A stretch of DNA of 64,000 nucleotides from an uncultured Pseudomonadales bacterium (GCA_958296295.1 OY282460.1:1178001-1242000), one strand, 5' to 3'; counted from the first letter of the stretch, positions 17,591-26,632 are shown. Made by a program: numbers and translations. Notes: a model not told the origin generated them from the letters alone.

Positions 17591-17667
17591 TGGTCGGGGC
17601 GGCCGGATTTGAACCGACGACCACCACACCCCCAGTGTGATGCGCTACCAGACTGCGCTACGCCCCG
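17591..17667 (-). tRNA. tRNA-Pro(GGG) with encoded CCA
   Basis: The minus strand folds as a cloverleaf: acceptor stem CGGGGCG paired with CGCCCCG, discriminator A and encoded CCA at 17591-17593. The anticodon loop is CTGGGGG with GGG at 17631-17633 and G at position 37, as usual for tRNA-Pro. The T-arm has GTCGGTTCAAATCCGGC. A CGGTCG-GGGAA-CGACCG hairpin lies in the leader at 17676-17692. The 3' end abuts a putative integrase remnant. Confidence 0.95.
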
Positions 17668-17793
17668 TTGCGGCCCGGTCGGGGAACGACCGAGACGTCT
17701 ACCCTAACACCTCTGCGTTCCCGCCCTGGGCCGCGTGCTTCCCTGCCCGCGCTTCCCCGACCACGCAAGCGGTTGCCACGCCGGCGAGAAAAG

Positions 17794-17925
17794 CGCCGCA
17801 GAGACGCCGCAGAGACAAAGGGGGCACACTGCGCCGTAGGGATCCAAGGCCCGTGGTGTGCCGCCCATACCAAAAAGGCGCATACTGCGCCGTGGACTTC
17901 GAGTGGCGCCTGTTGCGCCGTAGAC
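17794..17925 (+). repeat. Short direct repeats upstream of a small exported protein
   Basis: Two adjacent 11-bp copies of CGCCGCAGAGA lie at 17794-17815. They are followed by TGCGCCGTRG at 17830, 17886 and 17914, spaced 56 and 28 bases, with a weaker version near 17857. This looks like about four degenerate units of a 28-bp tandem repeat. No array proteins are near, so it is not a CRISPR. Confidence 0.45.
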
Positions 17926-17945
17926 ATTGGCCAACAGGAGAACCC

Positions 17946-18296
17946 ATGTCACGACTTCTGTGTTTGAGCGTGCTGTTCGCAGCTTGCGGCGGGCTTGGCG
18001 GCTCGGCGCTCGCTTCCGGTTCCGCCGGGCCTGGCGCGAAGGCCGGCGGGCCCGGCGAGTACGCGCACGGCAAAGCGGTCACCTTTCGCCAGCTGATCTG
18101 CGAAGGCTGCCCCATCAGCCGCGCCGGATTCAACCGCGACCGTGCTTCCCAAGTGCAACAGAGCATCGACTCCGCCTTGGGCGGCGGCGCGCCTACCGAC
18201 GAGCTGCGCACGTTTTGCGCGGCTGGCGAGCGCGGCGAATGCGCCGAGAAACTGCGCCTCGCGCAGCGCTTTCTCAAACGCCGCTATCGGCTGTAG
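17946..18296 (+). CDS. Small exported cysteine-containing protein, function unknown
   Basis: The 116-aa product has a cleavable signal peptide (hydrophobic residues 4-22, with ALA near residue 22) and an Ala/Gly-rich mature start. It then carries FRQLICEGCPIS and, near the end, FCAAGERGECAEKLRLAQRF followed by a basic tail RRYRL. The four Cys could form two disulfides or a metal site. AGGAG lies five bases before the ATG. It precedes the outer-membrane barrel gene by 46 bases on the same strand and is likely cotranscribed. No family is recognised. Confidence 0.72.
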   Translation: MSRLLCLSVLFAACGGLGGSALASGSAGPGAKAGGPGEYAHGKAVTFRQLICEGCPISRAGFNRDRASQVQQSIDSALGGGAPTDELRTFCAAGERGECAEKLRLAQRFLKRRYRL

Positions 18297-18342
18297 GCGG
18301 CTGGGTTCCTCTTCAACAAACCGACACCGGCGAGGAGTTGAC

Positions 18343-19197
18343 ATGCGATCGACGTTTACTGTTTCGGCGTGGCCCGCCGCCGCGTTTCTGCTTTCGACGT
18401 TGTTCCCGCCCTGCGCTTTTGCCGACGGCTTGCCTTGGATTGCCGAGCCGGGCACCGGCAGCATCGATCTAAGCTATGTGCGCCAGAACGCCAGCAAGTT
18501 CTGGGCCGGCACGCGAAAGGGGCCCACGCCCGGCGGCGGTCAGGACCTCACGCAAAGCACCGTTTGGGTGACCGCGGGTTACGCCCCGCACGACGCCGTG
18601 GCGGTGGATGCGCGGCTCGGCTGGGCGCGCAGCGAGTTCGGCGACGCCCCGGAGTTGGACGGCAGATCGGACTTCAACGTCGGCGTGACATGGCGCGTCG
18701 TCGACGAGTTGATCCAAGACTGGCCCAGCGTTGCCTTGCGCGCCGGCGTGATCGTCGCCGGCGACTACGAGCTGGGCCACATCAACTCCATCGGCGATGG
18801 GGGAGACGGTTTCGAGGCATCGGTGATCGTCGGCAAGTACTTCAACCGTTTCGGCCTTGCGCTGGAGTACGGCGTTCGCAGCCGCAACAACGACATTCCC
18901 ACCAACACGTTCGCGAACCTGACGGCGCTGTTGTCGGTTTCCGAACCGCTGACCCTTGGCCTCGAGTACAAGCGCGTGAATTCGGACGATTCGCTGGACA
19001 TCGGCGGCCCGGGCTTTTCGCCGGCGCGGTTTCCCGAGGTTCAGGAAGAGTCGTCCGTGCTCGGCGGGCTCGTTTCCTACCGGGTGGCGGACAACGTGAA
19101 CGTGTCGGTTTTCTACGGGCGCACCCTCGACGGGCGCAATACCGCGGATTCCAGCATCGTCGGCGGCACCGTGAGCTATTCGTTCCGTCGAGATTGA
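18343..19197 (+). CDS. Outer-membrane beta-barrel protein (MetA-pathway/transporter-like)
   Basis: This 284-aa protein has a signal peptide ending near ALA/FADG (residue 28). It then shows alternating hydrophobic strands typical of a small outer-membrane barrel, closing with VGGTVSYSFRRD, whose aromatic next-to-last strand is a usual barrel terminus. Segments such as DLSYVRQNASKFW, GYAPHDAVAVDARLGWARS and RSDFNVGVTWR resemble proteins annotated as phenol-degradation MetA-like transporters or outer-membrane beta-barrel proteins. CGAGGAG lies six bases before the ATG at 18343. Its ligand is unknown; it probably works with the small cysteine protein upstream. Confidence 0.75.
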   Translation: MRSTFTVSAWPAAAFLLSTLFPPCAFADGLPWIAEPGTGSIDLSYVRQNASKFWAGTRKGPTPGGGQDLTQSTVWVTAGYAPHDAVAVDARLGWARSEFGDAPELDGRSDFNVGVTWRVVDELIQDWPSVALRAGVIVAGDYELGHINSIGDGGDGFEASVIVGKYFNRFGLALEYGVRSRNNDIPTNTFANLTALLSVSEPLTLGLEYKRVNSDDSLDIGGPGFSPARFPEVQEESSVLGGLVSYRVADNVNVSVFYGRTLDGRNTADSSIVGGTVSYSFRRD

Positions 19198-19245
19198 CGG
19201 CGCACGGCGCGGTGTCGCTTTAGGCGAAGCCGCGCTGCTTTTTGG

Positions 19246-19271
19246 GCCGGCGCCCGGCCGGGCGCGCCGGC
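19246..19271. terminator. GC-rich hairpin between convergent genes
   Basis: GCCGGCGCCCG and CGGGCGCGCCGGC pair with a two-base bulge and a GC loop, midway between the converging barrel gene and the DUF547 gene. No run of T follows on either strand, so termination is inferred from position only. Confidence 0.35.
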
Positions 19272-20107
19272 TACGGCGCGTTCAAGGTCCAGTCGTAATC
19301 GTAGTCCAGCCAACCGTCGAAACTCTTCAAGCTGGCCGCCAGCTCCGGTTCGGCGTACTTCAGCAGATGCTGGACGACGGTTTCCTCGCTGTCGCCGAAA
19401 TCCTCCTGGTACCAGTCGAAGATGCTGGACACCAAAAGGTCGCCGTCGTCCCGCAACGTGGCGCCGCGCGGGTGGTTGACGTAGGCGCTGCCGCCGGCCT
19501 CTAGCAGCTCTTCGGTGTTGGCCGCGGTATAGGCCAAGGGCGCGAGATTGGGGCAGCCGTAGCTCGCGCAGTTCACCGCGTAGTGAATGCGGTTGTCGCG
19601 CCAGATCGGGCGCAAAATGTCGTGCTCCATGTTGTTGAGCGTCAGTTCCTCGCCGGCGACTTTGGCATGCACGTCGTCCCAGGGGCCGGCGACCAGCCAG
19701 CTGTCGCCCATGTCGCGGATGGACTTCACCGGATAGGCGTTCGCCACCAGCCGCACGGTCAGGGCGTTGTAGAAATTGATCCAGTACGCCTTTTGCTCGG
19801 CGGCGGAATAGCGGCGCGGGTCCAGCGCCTGCAAGGAAGCGAGGTAGTCCGCCAGCCGCCCCATGTCCGCGGCGTTGGCCTTCAACGCCGCGTAGTCGAA
19901 GCGGTTTACGCCGGATGGATGGTCGGCGTTGAGATAGGCGTCCAGAGTCGCCTGCCAGGCGCCGTGGTCGATCTGCTCGGCGTTGCCGTCGTCGCGCTCG
20001 CCCCAGAACGCGGCGTGGTCGCTGGCGGCAGCCGCGCCGATGGCGAACGCCAGCACCCCGGCGGCGAGCAACGCGCGCCTTGCCCCCCCAGTTTCGCGTC
20101 GGTTCAT
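19271..20107 (-). CDS. Exported DUF547 family protein
   Basis: The 278-aa protein has a signal peptide (about residues 11-27, AIGAAAA) and a DUF547 domain: FDYAALKANAADMGRLADYL, QKAYWINFYNALTVRLVANAYP, IHYAVNCASYGCPNL and NHPRGATL. The conserved Cys-x(5)-Cys and His positions resemble a thiol-dependent active site, and the fold has been related to transglutaminase/peptidase-like proteins, though no reaction is established. Its ATG overlaps the stop of the glycosyltransferase gene by four bases, making it the last gene of a three-gene operon with two glycosyltransferases. Confidence 0.85.
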   Translation of the reverse strand: MNRRETGGARRALLAAGVLAFAIGAAAASDHAAFWGERDDGNAEQIDHGAWQATLDAYLNADHPSGVNRFDYAALKANAADMGRLADYLASLQALDPRRYSAAEQKAYWINFYNALTVRLVANAYPVKSIRDMGDSWLVAGPWDDVHAKVAGEELTLNNMEHDILRPIWRDNRIHYAVNCASYGCPNLAPLAYTAANTEELLEAGGSAYVNHPRGATLRDDGDLLVSSIFDWYQEDFGDSEETVVQHLLKYAEPELAASLKSFDGWLDYDYDWTLNAP

Positions 20108-20832
20108 GGTTCTTCGCCTCCCGAACGCCAGCGCAACGCGGCGATCGTGGACAGTATGCCAAACGACGCGCCAACGACGCCGCGCAAAGTGCCCCCCACT
20201 TTGGATTTCCCAAAGCGCCGCCGCAACGTGTCCACGGGCACTTCGACAACCGCCAGGCGGCGCTGAATCGCCTTCACCTGCATCTCCACCGTCCATCCGT
20301 AGGCGCGGTCGCGCATCTGCAAGCGCGACAGCGCCGCGGCGCGAACCGCGCGATACGGCCCGAGGTCCGTGATGTCGTGGCGCCACAGCAGTTTGACGAG
20401 CAAACCCGCGACGCGATTGCCCCAAAGCTGGGGCACGGACAGCGCTCCGGCTTCCATGCGGCCAAGAGCTCGGGAACCGATGGCCAGATCGGCCCCGCCC
20501 ACGATGGCGTCCAACAGGCGCGTGGCTTGTGCCGCCTTGAACGAGCCGTCGCCGTCGGTGAACAGCACCACGTCCACGTTCGCCAACGCGCCCACCGCGG
20601 TTTGGCAGGCGATGCCGTAGCCGGGTGTTGGTTGGGGAACCACCCGCGCTCCAGCTAGCGTGGCGTTCGCCTCGGTGGCGTCCGCGGAGCCGTTGTCGCA
20701 AACCACGCAGTCGTCCACCAGCCGCTCGCCTTGGGTGTCGCGCAGCGCCAACAGATCGGCCACCACCGCGCCGATGTGCTGTTCTTCGTCGCGGGCGGGG
20801 ATCGCCACCCCCAAAGTCAGCCCTCGGTACAC
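20104..20832 (-). CDS. Glycosyltransferase family 2
   Basis: This 242-aa GT-A enzyme has GVAIPARDEEQHIGAVVADL at the N-terminus, DCVVCDNGSADAT, and the nucleotide-sugar Asp motif FTDGDGSFK, then GSRALGRMEAGAL and HDITDLGPYRAVR typical of DPM1/DolP-mannose-synthase-like GT2 proteins. No membrane helices are clear. A GTG at 20832, overlapping the upstream gene end by 16 bases, is used as start because nothing better precedes the first beta strand. It probably makes a lipid-linked sugar for the adjacent GT-C enzyme. Confidence 0.85.
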   Translation of the reverse strand: MYRGLTLGVAIPARDEEQHIGAVVADLLALRDTQGERLVDDCVVCDNGSADATEANATLAGARVVPQPTPGYGIACQTAVGALANVDVVLFTDGDGSFKAAQATRLLDAIVGGADLAIGSRALGRMEAGALSVPQLWGNRVAGLLVKLLWRHDITDLGPYRAVRAAALSRLQMRDRAYGWTVEMQVKAIQRRLAVVEVPVDTLRRRFGKSKVGGTLRGVVGASFGILSTIAALRWRSGGEEP

Positions 20833-22169
20833 GGTTCTTGATGATTGCCGAGGCGCCGGCGCAGCCGCGGCCAAAGCAAGTCGCCGCACAACGCGAGCGC
20901 GATCAAGCCGTACTCCAACGGTCGAACCCAGACCGGCTGCTCGTAGGCGCCAAGACGCACATCGGCGAGATTCAATCCGGTGACGTAGGAGAGCAACACC
21001 GCCGCGGACGCCATCCACGCCCAAGCGCTCGGGTGGATGGCGGCGAACGGCAGCAGCCAGACCAGATACCACGGATTGACCACCGGCGACAACAACAGCA
21101 GCGCGCCGAACAGCAAGTCGCCGCGTGGAACGGCATTGCCGGCGCGCCGCTCCACCCGGTAGCGCCAGCAGCAAAAGGCCAGCAGGCCAACGCCGGCGAC
21201 GAGGCGCGCGTGCTCCGCTGAGAAAACGTCGGCCAGCACGCCGAAGGCCGCGGCGTTGAAGCGCCATTGTTCGGCGAAGATCGCCAAAGTCGCCAAGTCC
21301 GTGCCGCCTTGCAGGACGAATGGCGCGTAGACGAGCGCGACGGTGGCGGCGAACCAGGCCCAGTGCTTGGCACGGGCGCGCATCAACACGAACGGCACCA
21401 GCAGCAGAGCGATGACCTTCGCGCCGACGCTCAGGCCGAGCAGAACGGCAGCCGTCTTGAGGCGTTGCCGTCCCGCTGCCAGCACCGCCGCGAGCAGCAA
21501 CAGGACGCAAAGCACGTCCGGATGCGCCGTGAAGGCGATCTCTTTGACGACCAGCGGACACCATGCGTAGAGCAACACGGCCCGCGCTGGCGCCAAGCGC
21601 AGCAACAGGCAAACGAGCAACAGGTCGACGAGGATGAACTCGGCTTGCAGAACGGCGACGCTGGCCGGCGAAACGGCGTAGCCGAGTAGAAAGGCCAACT
21701 GCGTCACCGGCCCGTAGATGGTCGCCAAGTGCGGATGGTTGATTTCGTCCAGCACCGCTTGGAAGGCGGGCGGCACGGCGGGGTCCACGAAGAACGCCTC
21801 AGGGGCCGCGCCGTAGGGCGTGCCGTCCGCGGCGAAGCGGAAGGCGTCCCACAGGTAGCGGAAGAAGTCGTCCTCGTAGAACGGGCCGCCGATCAACCCG
21901 CAGACGCGGAACACCAAGGCCCACAACAACAAGCGCGCAACCGGCACGGGCTTGCCGGTGCGCCCGTGGCAGGCGAAGACCGTGACGGTCAGCGCGAAGG
22001 CGCAGCCGACGATGGCGAAAAACGCCGGCAGGGGCGGTTCCCCCGGCTGCCGTGCGAGCCAGGCGAGGACTCCGTAGCCAACGGCGCAGGCGAAACCGGC
22101 CGCGTCGATGAGCTGCAAGCGAAATGCGCGGTGCCAGCCGTGCGACGGAGAGGCTGCGCGGTTCGCCAT
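20817..22169 (-). CDS. GT-C membrane glycosyltransferase (GT87-like mannosyltransferase)
   Basis: The protein (450 aa from the ATG at 22169; 22229 is an alternative) has about ten to twelve hydrophobic helices. The first long loop carries GPFYEDDFFRYLWDAF with acidic residues near 99-101, the position of the catalytic Asp/Glu in GT-C enzymes. INHPHLATIYGPVTQ and the late LSPVVNPWYLVWLLPF agree with polyprenyl-phosphate-dependent mannosyltransferases of the DUF2029/GT87 type. It overlaps the GT2 gene and so may use the lipid-linked sugar that enzyme makes. The acceptor is unknown. Confidence 0.75.
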   Translation of the reverse strand: MANRAASPSHGWHRAFRLQLIDAAGFACAVGYGVLAWLARQPGEPPLPAFFAIVGCAFALTVTVFACHGRTGKPVPVARLLLWALVFRVCGLIGGPFYEDDFFRYLWDAFRFAADGTPYGAAPEAFFVDPAVPPAFQAVLDEINHPHLATIYGPVTQLAFLLGYAVSPASVAVLQAEFILVDLLLVCLLLRLAPARAVLLYAWCPLVVKEIAFTAHPDVLCVLLLLAAVLAAGRQRLKTAAVLLGLSVGAKVIALLLVPFVLMRARAKHWAWFAATVALVYAPFVLQGGTDLATLAIFAEQWRFNAAAFGVLADVFSAEHARLVAGVGLLAFCCWRYRVERRAGNAVPRGDLLFGALLLLSPVVNPWYLVWLLPFAAIHPSAWAWMASAAVLLSYVTGLNLADVRLGAYEQPVWVRPLEYGLIALALCGDLLWPRLRRRLGNHQEPCTEG

Positions 22170-22397
22170 CGGCGCGTTCACGCAGCTACTCGCGAGGCGA
22201 AGAGAGGGCGAACTGCCGGGCGCCGACATCCGCGCCGGGCCGAGAGCTTCCCGCCGGTGCGCGAGACTCCGGGCGTCCCAAGCGCAGGCTTGCCGGCGTG
22301 CGGGCTGCGACGCTAGGGCGTTGGCGGCACGGCGTTGGCGGCGTTGGTGCGGCCCTCAAACAAACGCTCGTCCGCGAGTGGGTGGCGCCGGCACCGC

Positions 22398-23420
22398 TCA
22401 GCCTTGAAAAGCCAGCATCCTTTGCAGGGGAACCATCGCCTTGGCGCCGGTTTCCTCCGGCACGCGGATCTCGTTGCCGCCGGTGCGCAGCGTCTCGGCC
22501 AGGGCTTCGAGCTCGTTCATCGCCATCCAAGGGCAGTGGGCGCAGCTGCGGCAAGTGGCGCCGTCGCCGGCCGTCGGCGCTTCTATGAAGCGTTTTTCGG
22601 GAGCGGCCTTGCGGAGCTTGTGGAAGATGCCGCGGTCGGTGGCGACGATGAACACCTCGTGCGGCAGTTCCCGTGCGGCGCGAATGATCTGGCTCGTGGA
22701 ACCCACCTGATCGGCGATGTCGATAACCGCGGCCGGCGATTCCGGATGCACCAGGACGCCGGCGTCGGGATAGACCTTGCGCATGTCCAAGAGAGCCTGG
22801 TGCTTGAACTCCTCGTGTACCACGCAGGCGCCGTTCCACAGCAGCATGTCCGCGCCGGTCTTGGCGCGTATGAAAGCGCCGAGGTGCTTGTCCGGCGCCC
22901 ACAGGATCTTCTCGCCCTTGGCGGCCAGGTGTTCGACGATGCGCAGGCCGACGCTGGACGTGACCACCCAGTCCGCCAGCGCCTTCACCGCCACCGACGT
23001 GTTGGCGTACACCACCACGGTGCGTTCCGGGTTGTCTTCGCAGAACGCTTGGAACTCGTCCGGCGGGCAGCCGAGGTCCAGCGAGCATTCGGCCCGCAGC
23101 GTGGGCATCAGCACGCGCTTTTCCGGCGAGAGGATCTTCGCCGTCTCGCCCATGAAGCGCACGCCGGCCACCACCAGCGTGGACGCGGGGTGATCGCGCC
23201 CGAACCGGGCCATCTCCAGCGAATCCGCCACGCAGCCGCCGGTCTCGTCGGCCAGATCCTGGATGTCGCCATCCACATAGTAGTGGGCCACCAGCACGGC
23301 GTCCCGTTCGACCAGCAGACGTTTGACGTCCTCGCGCACCTCCGCCTTGCGGGCAGCCGGCAGCAGACCCGGCGCGTACACCGGCACGTCGAATGGCGAA
23401 AGAGCGTGGTCGCGCAGCAT
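22398..23420 (-). CDS. nadA: Quinolinate synthase A
   Basis: NadA (340 aa) condenses iminoaspartate with dihydroxyacetone phosphate to quinolinate using a [4Fe-4S] cluster. Diagnostic pieces are [55 protein letters not shown] and the C-terminal [13 protein letters not shown] with its Cys-x2-Cys-x2-Cys. The conserved histidines and the GDGATC block are intact. The start at 23420 is favoured because a TATGAT box lies seven bases upstream; in-frame ATGs at 23429 and 23432 overlap that box. No nadB or nadC is adjacent. Confidence 0.93.
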   Translation of the reverse strand: MLRDHALSPFDVPVYAPGLLPAARKAEVREDVKRLLVERDAVLVAHYYVDGDIQDLADETGGCVADSLEMARFGRDHPASTLVVAGVRFMGETAKILSPEKRVLMPTLRAECSLDLGCPPDEFQAFCEDNPERTVVVYANTSVAVKALADWVVTSSVGLRIVEHLAAKGEKILWAPDKHLGAFIRAKTGADMLLWNGACVVHEEFKHQALLDMRKVYPDAGVLVHPESPAAVIDIADQVGSTSQIIRAARELPHEVFIVATDRGIFHKLRKAAPEKRFIEAPTAGDGATCRSCAHCPWMAMNELEALAETLRTGGNEIRVPEETGAKAMVPLQRMLAFQG

Positions 23421-23427
23421 GGGTCTC

Positions 23428-23433
23428 ATCATA
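23428..23433 (-). promoter_or_regulatory. Putative -10 box giving a leaderless nadA message
   Basis: TATGAT on the minus strand ends seven bases before the ATG at 23420, preceded by GTG. No ribosome-binding site lies between, so transcription may start at the start codon. Confidence 0.4.
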
Positions 23434-23608
23434 CACCGCGGCGTGTCGCGGCCAGCCTTATGCCCGTTGCGCACGCTGTCGCGGTAGTGCGCCGGCAGGC
23501 AACGCCGGGCTTTGTGTCGGGCGGCGAGATTCGGATGCTACGGGCGCGAACGCGGTAGCCTCGACAGCGCCCCGTCCATTCCGCGCGGCGCCGGCTCCAG
23601 TGCCGAGC

Positions 23609-25474
23609 TCAGTGCCCCTTTGCCCTGGCAAGCTCCGGCACCGCGTCCGCCAACTGCCGGTAGCGGGTCGGGTACCGCTCGGCGATCAACGCCGCCAGTT
23701 CCAGGTGGCTCCGCTCAACCGGCGCCCCGTGGTCGAGGAGAAACCGGCAGTGATCCACCACGGCGGGCCAAGCCAACGGACCTCGCAGAGCGGCGCGAAG
23801 CACGTTGTCCAACGGATCGAACCCCAGCGGGCGCGGCTTCACGGTGACGGCCTGCTCGGCGAGAAACCGCGCCAAAGCCTTGAAGTCCGGGTCCAACGCG
23901 TCGACCATGTAGTAAAAGCGTGTGGATAGAAGATCGTGGGCGTTGCGGCCTTCGTCGTCCACGAAGTGCGGATCAAACCCGTAGCGCTCGAAAAGAACCC
24001 GCGCCAGTTCGGCGGCGCCGGGCCACGGCCTCGCCGCCAACAGAAGAATGGCGTTTTCGGGCAGTCGGCCGCCGTTGCGTTCGACAGCGATCAGAACGGC
24101 CGGCAACGGCGCGCCGTACCGCAACGAGAGCTCCACCAGCGGCTCGTAGTCCAGCCCCCACTCTTCGGCGGTGTCGAATGCCGCGTGGTACTTTCCGGCC
24201 GCCCAGAGACTGAGCGTTTGGCCGTGCGCGCGTGCGATCTCCGGCACGTCTCCGGTCCCCAACGTCGCCTCGACGTGCGCGGCGGCCTCCTCGGCCTGCG
24301 CCAGAGCGTTCTCCCAAGCTTCGTGCGCCGCGTCTTCGTGGCGTTGCTTGCTGGCCAAACTCGACAGCAGCGCGGCCCGACCCGGCGCCACGGCGAGGCA
24401 GCGGCGCTCCACGGACTCGGCGGAAGCGATTCGAGCGTTCCAATCGGCGGCAAGCGACCGAAGCCCCTCCGCCACACGCTCGACTTCCGGCTGCTCCAGG
24501 ATCGCCCGCGCGTCGGGGTGCAAAGCCGGCGTGGCGTTCGGCAACCGTTCCGCCAGCCAGCCGAGCGTGCTTGGCATGTGGGGCCGGGCGCCCAGCTTCA
24601 GGAGTTGCGTCGCGACGGCGGCGTAGCGGCTGTCGTCCTTCGCCACCGGCAGCAGCGCGAGGTCGTCAAGCACGGCGCCGCCGCCGAACGGTGCCGCTCC
24701 CTGGCCGATCAGCCACCGCAGCAACGTCGGGCGGCCGTAGATCGCCGCGGCATTGGCCAGGTTGACGCCGCTGGTCATGGTTGCGCCCGGAAAGAGGCCG
24801 CTCCAATCGCCCAACTTGCGCAGCACTTCCAAGGGAACGCCGTGTTTGATCGCCTCGGCCATCTCGCGTTCGCCGAAAGTGAGTTCCGGCGCGCGGTCCT
24901 CGGACACCCACAAGCCGTAGCCGAGCAGCCCGCCCAGACCAACACTTTCCAGTAGCTGGACAAGCATCTGGCGACGTTGCCGGGCAAGCGGAGGGCTGGT
25001 CGACCGCGGGTGGTTGCGGCGGTAGACGTCGTCGAGTTTGGACTCGGCGCGCTGCCCGGCCAGATCCACCGCCAGTTCCCGCGCAAGTCCGGTCAAACCT
25101 GACTGGCGGCGGAACTTGGCGACGGCGACGGCGCGTCGCTGGCGGAGCAACGCGCTGCTGTTCTCGAGCGCGGCCAACTCGTCTTGGCAGTGTTCACGGG
25201 AGGCCGCCGCGTCCCGTTTGCCACCAAGGACCTGCGCGCCCGGCGCGGCGGGCGGGACCGCGGTTTCCTGATCGGCGGCGGGCAAGGTCGCGGCAACGGC
25301 GGCAACGGAACGCTCGTCGCGGCCATCGCGCCACGAGTGGTCCGGCCACAAGTGGAAGGCGGCGCCCAGCAGCGCCGCGAACATCCCGATTCCGAGCGCC
25401 AGCAGCACCCCTGGATTGAGTCGTTTGGGCCGAAAGGCCGCCTTCTCGGCGACGTGTCGAGCTGTCCGACCCAT
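23609..25474 (-). CDS. Membrane-anchored ankyrin-like repeat protein, unknown function
   Basis: The 621-aa protein has a basic N-terminus, one membrane helix (about residues 22-42) and a large domain with helical repeats. Units such as MAEAIKHGVPLEVLRKLGD, ANAAAIYGRPTLLRWLIGQG, RVLFERYGFDPHFVDDEGRNAHD and VVDHCRFLLDHGAPV match degenerate ankyrin-type pairs, typically ending in L-x-x-x-G-A. A charged coiled stretch lies around residues 90-130. The ATG at 25474 has GAGGTGG upstream; ATGs at 25495 and 25513 are alternatives. It stands alone between nadA and the divergent caspase-like gene. Ankyrin repeats suggest protein binding; no enzyme motif is seen. Confidence 0.7.
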   Translation of the reverse strand: MGRTARHVAEKAAFRPKRLNPGVLLALGIGMFAALLGAAFHLWPDHSWRDGRDERSVAAVAATLPAADQETAVPPAAPGAQVLGGKRDAAASREHCQDELAALENSSALLRQRRAVAVAKFRRQSGLTGLARELAVDLAGQRAESKLDDVYRRNHPRSTSPPLARQRRQMLVQLLESVGLGGLLGYGLWVSEDRAPELTFGEREMAEAIKHGVPLEVLRKLGDWSGLFPGATMTSGVNLANAAAIYGRPTLLRWLIGQGAAPFGGGAVLDDLALLPVAKDDSRYAAVATQLLKLGARPHMPSTLGWLAERLPNATPALHPDARAILEQPEVERVAEGLRSLAADWNARIASAESVERRCLAVAPGRAALLSSLASKQRHEDAAHEAWENALAQAEEAAAHVEATLGTGDVPEIARAHGQTLSLWAAGKYHAAFDTAEEWGLDYEPLVELSLRYGAPLPAVLIAVERNGGRLPENAILLLAARPWPGAAELARVLFERYGFDPHFVDDEGRNAHDLLSTRFYYMVDALDPDFKALARFLAEQAVTVKPRPLGFDPLDNVLRAALRGPLAWPAVVDHCRFLLDHGAPVERSHLELAALIAERYPTRYRQLADAVPELARAKGH

Positions 25475-25672
25475 CTTGAGCCATCCACCTCGCATGCTCA
25501 GGCAAGGGGCCATGAGCCGTTTATGCCCCAGTCACCCATGCGTGTCAACGTCCCGGCACGGCCGATACGCCCGAACACACGGTGGACAACCGACGGTGCT
25601 CGCGCCACACTCGCACGTCTGCCGCCGCGCCTGCCGCGTGGCGGTCCGAACGCGCATTGGTGAGCTGGAGAC

Positions 25673-26632
25673 ATGGCGGAGAGGCCTACGGTACTTTGGC
25701 GCGCAGGCCGTGTGCCGCTCGCGCTCGCGTTGGCGGTTGGCGCGGCTGCCGGGGCCAGCGCGGAGCAGAGCCACATGCTCGTCGTGGCGGGTCTTGGCGG
25801 CGAGCCCGCTTACGTCGATGCGTTCCGGCGTGCCGCGGCGGCCGCGGCGGAACGCGGGCGGGCGTTTGGCGCCAAGGTGACCGTGCTGGCCGACGAATCC
25901 GCCGGGCGCGACGGCATCAGGCGGGCCATCGCGGACATCGCCGACTCGGCGCGGGAGGCGGATTCGGTGGTTGCCCACTTCATCGGCCACGGCAGCTACG
26001 ATGGCGAACACTACCGTTTCAACGTGCCGGGCCCGGATCCCACCGCCGCGGATCTGGCCGCCTGGTTGGAACCGCTGCCGCGCAAGCGGCTTGTCATCTT
26101 GACCACCAGCGCCGCCGGGGCCGGTTTGGATGCGCTGCTCACGGGCACCGGCGCGGTGATCACCGCCACCCGGGACGGCCGCGAGACCAACGCCGTGGTG
26201 TTCCATCGGTTTTGGACCGAAGCGCTGCAAGCGCGTAGCGCCGATGTGAACAAGGATCAGCGCATCTCCGCCGAGGAGGCGTTTCAGCACACGGCGAGCG
26301 CGGTGGCCGCGCATTACGAGCGCGCCGGCCGCATCGCCACGGAGCATCCGCGGCTCGAAGGCGCCGCCGCCCCTTTCACCGTTGCCGTCTTGGGGCCGGC
26401 GCGCCCGCAACCACCGGCGGACGACCCGGCGGTGGCGCGTCTGGTCGAACGCAGCGAAACGCTCACGCGGCGGATCGACGAACTGAAGGCCGCCCGCAAG
26501 TCGCTCGCGATGGAGGACTACTTCGCGCAATTGCAGGAGCTGCTGCTGGAACTCGCGGTGGTCGAGCGAGATCTGAAGCGATCGCGGGACGGCGCGGACG
26601 GGCAGCCGCCACCATCCGGCGGCGGGCCTTGA
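25673..26632 (+). CDS. Exported caspase-fold protein with Ser at the Cys site and an EF-hand loop
   Basis: The 319-aa protein has a signal peptide (ending near ASA, residue 29) and a caspase/C13-like core. The His-Gly element FIGHGSYDG has His at residue 106. The strand that should end in the catalytic Cys reads VILTTSAAGAG, with Ser at residue 146, so it is either a serine nucleophile or a pseudoprotease. Residues 191-202 (DVNKDQRISAEE) fit a canonical 12-residue EF-hand calcium loop, with D1, N3, D5, S9 and E12. The C-terminal third is a long charged helix. GGAG precedes the ATG. The stop overlaps the start of the TPR/peptidase gene, so the two products probably act together in the periplasm. 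Confidence 0.72.
   Translation: MAERPTVLWRAGRVPLALALAVGAAAGASAEQSHMLVVAGLGGEPAYVDAFRRAAAAAAERGRAFGAKVTVLADESAGRDGIRRAIADIADSAREADSVVAHFIGHGSYDGEHYRFNVPGPDPTAADLAAWLEPLPRKRLVILTTSAAGAGLDALLTGTGAVITATRDGRETNAVVFHRFWTEALQARSADVNKDQRISAEEAFQHTASAVAAHYERAGRIATEHPRLEGAAAPFTVAVLGPARPQPPADDPAVARLVERSETLTRRIDELKAARKSLAMEDYFAQLQELLLELAVVERDLKRSRDGADGQPPPSGGGP

Noticed and set aside
17794..17925. Possible CRISPR array
   Set aside because: The repeats are degenerate and very few, spacing is uneven, and no cas gene is near.
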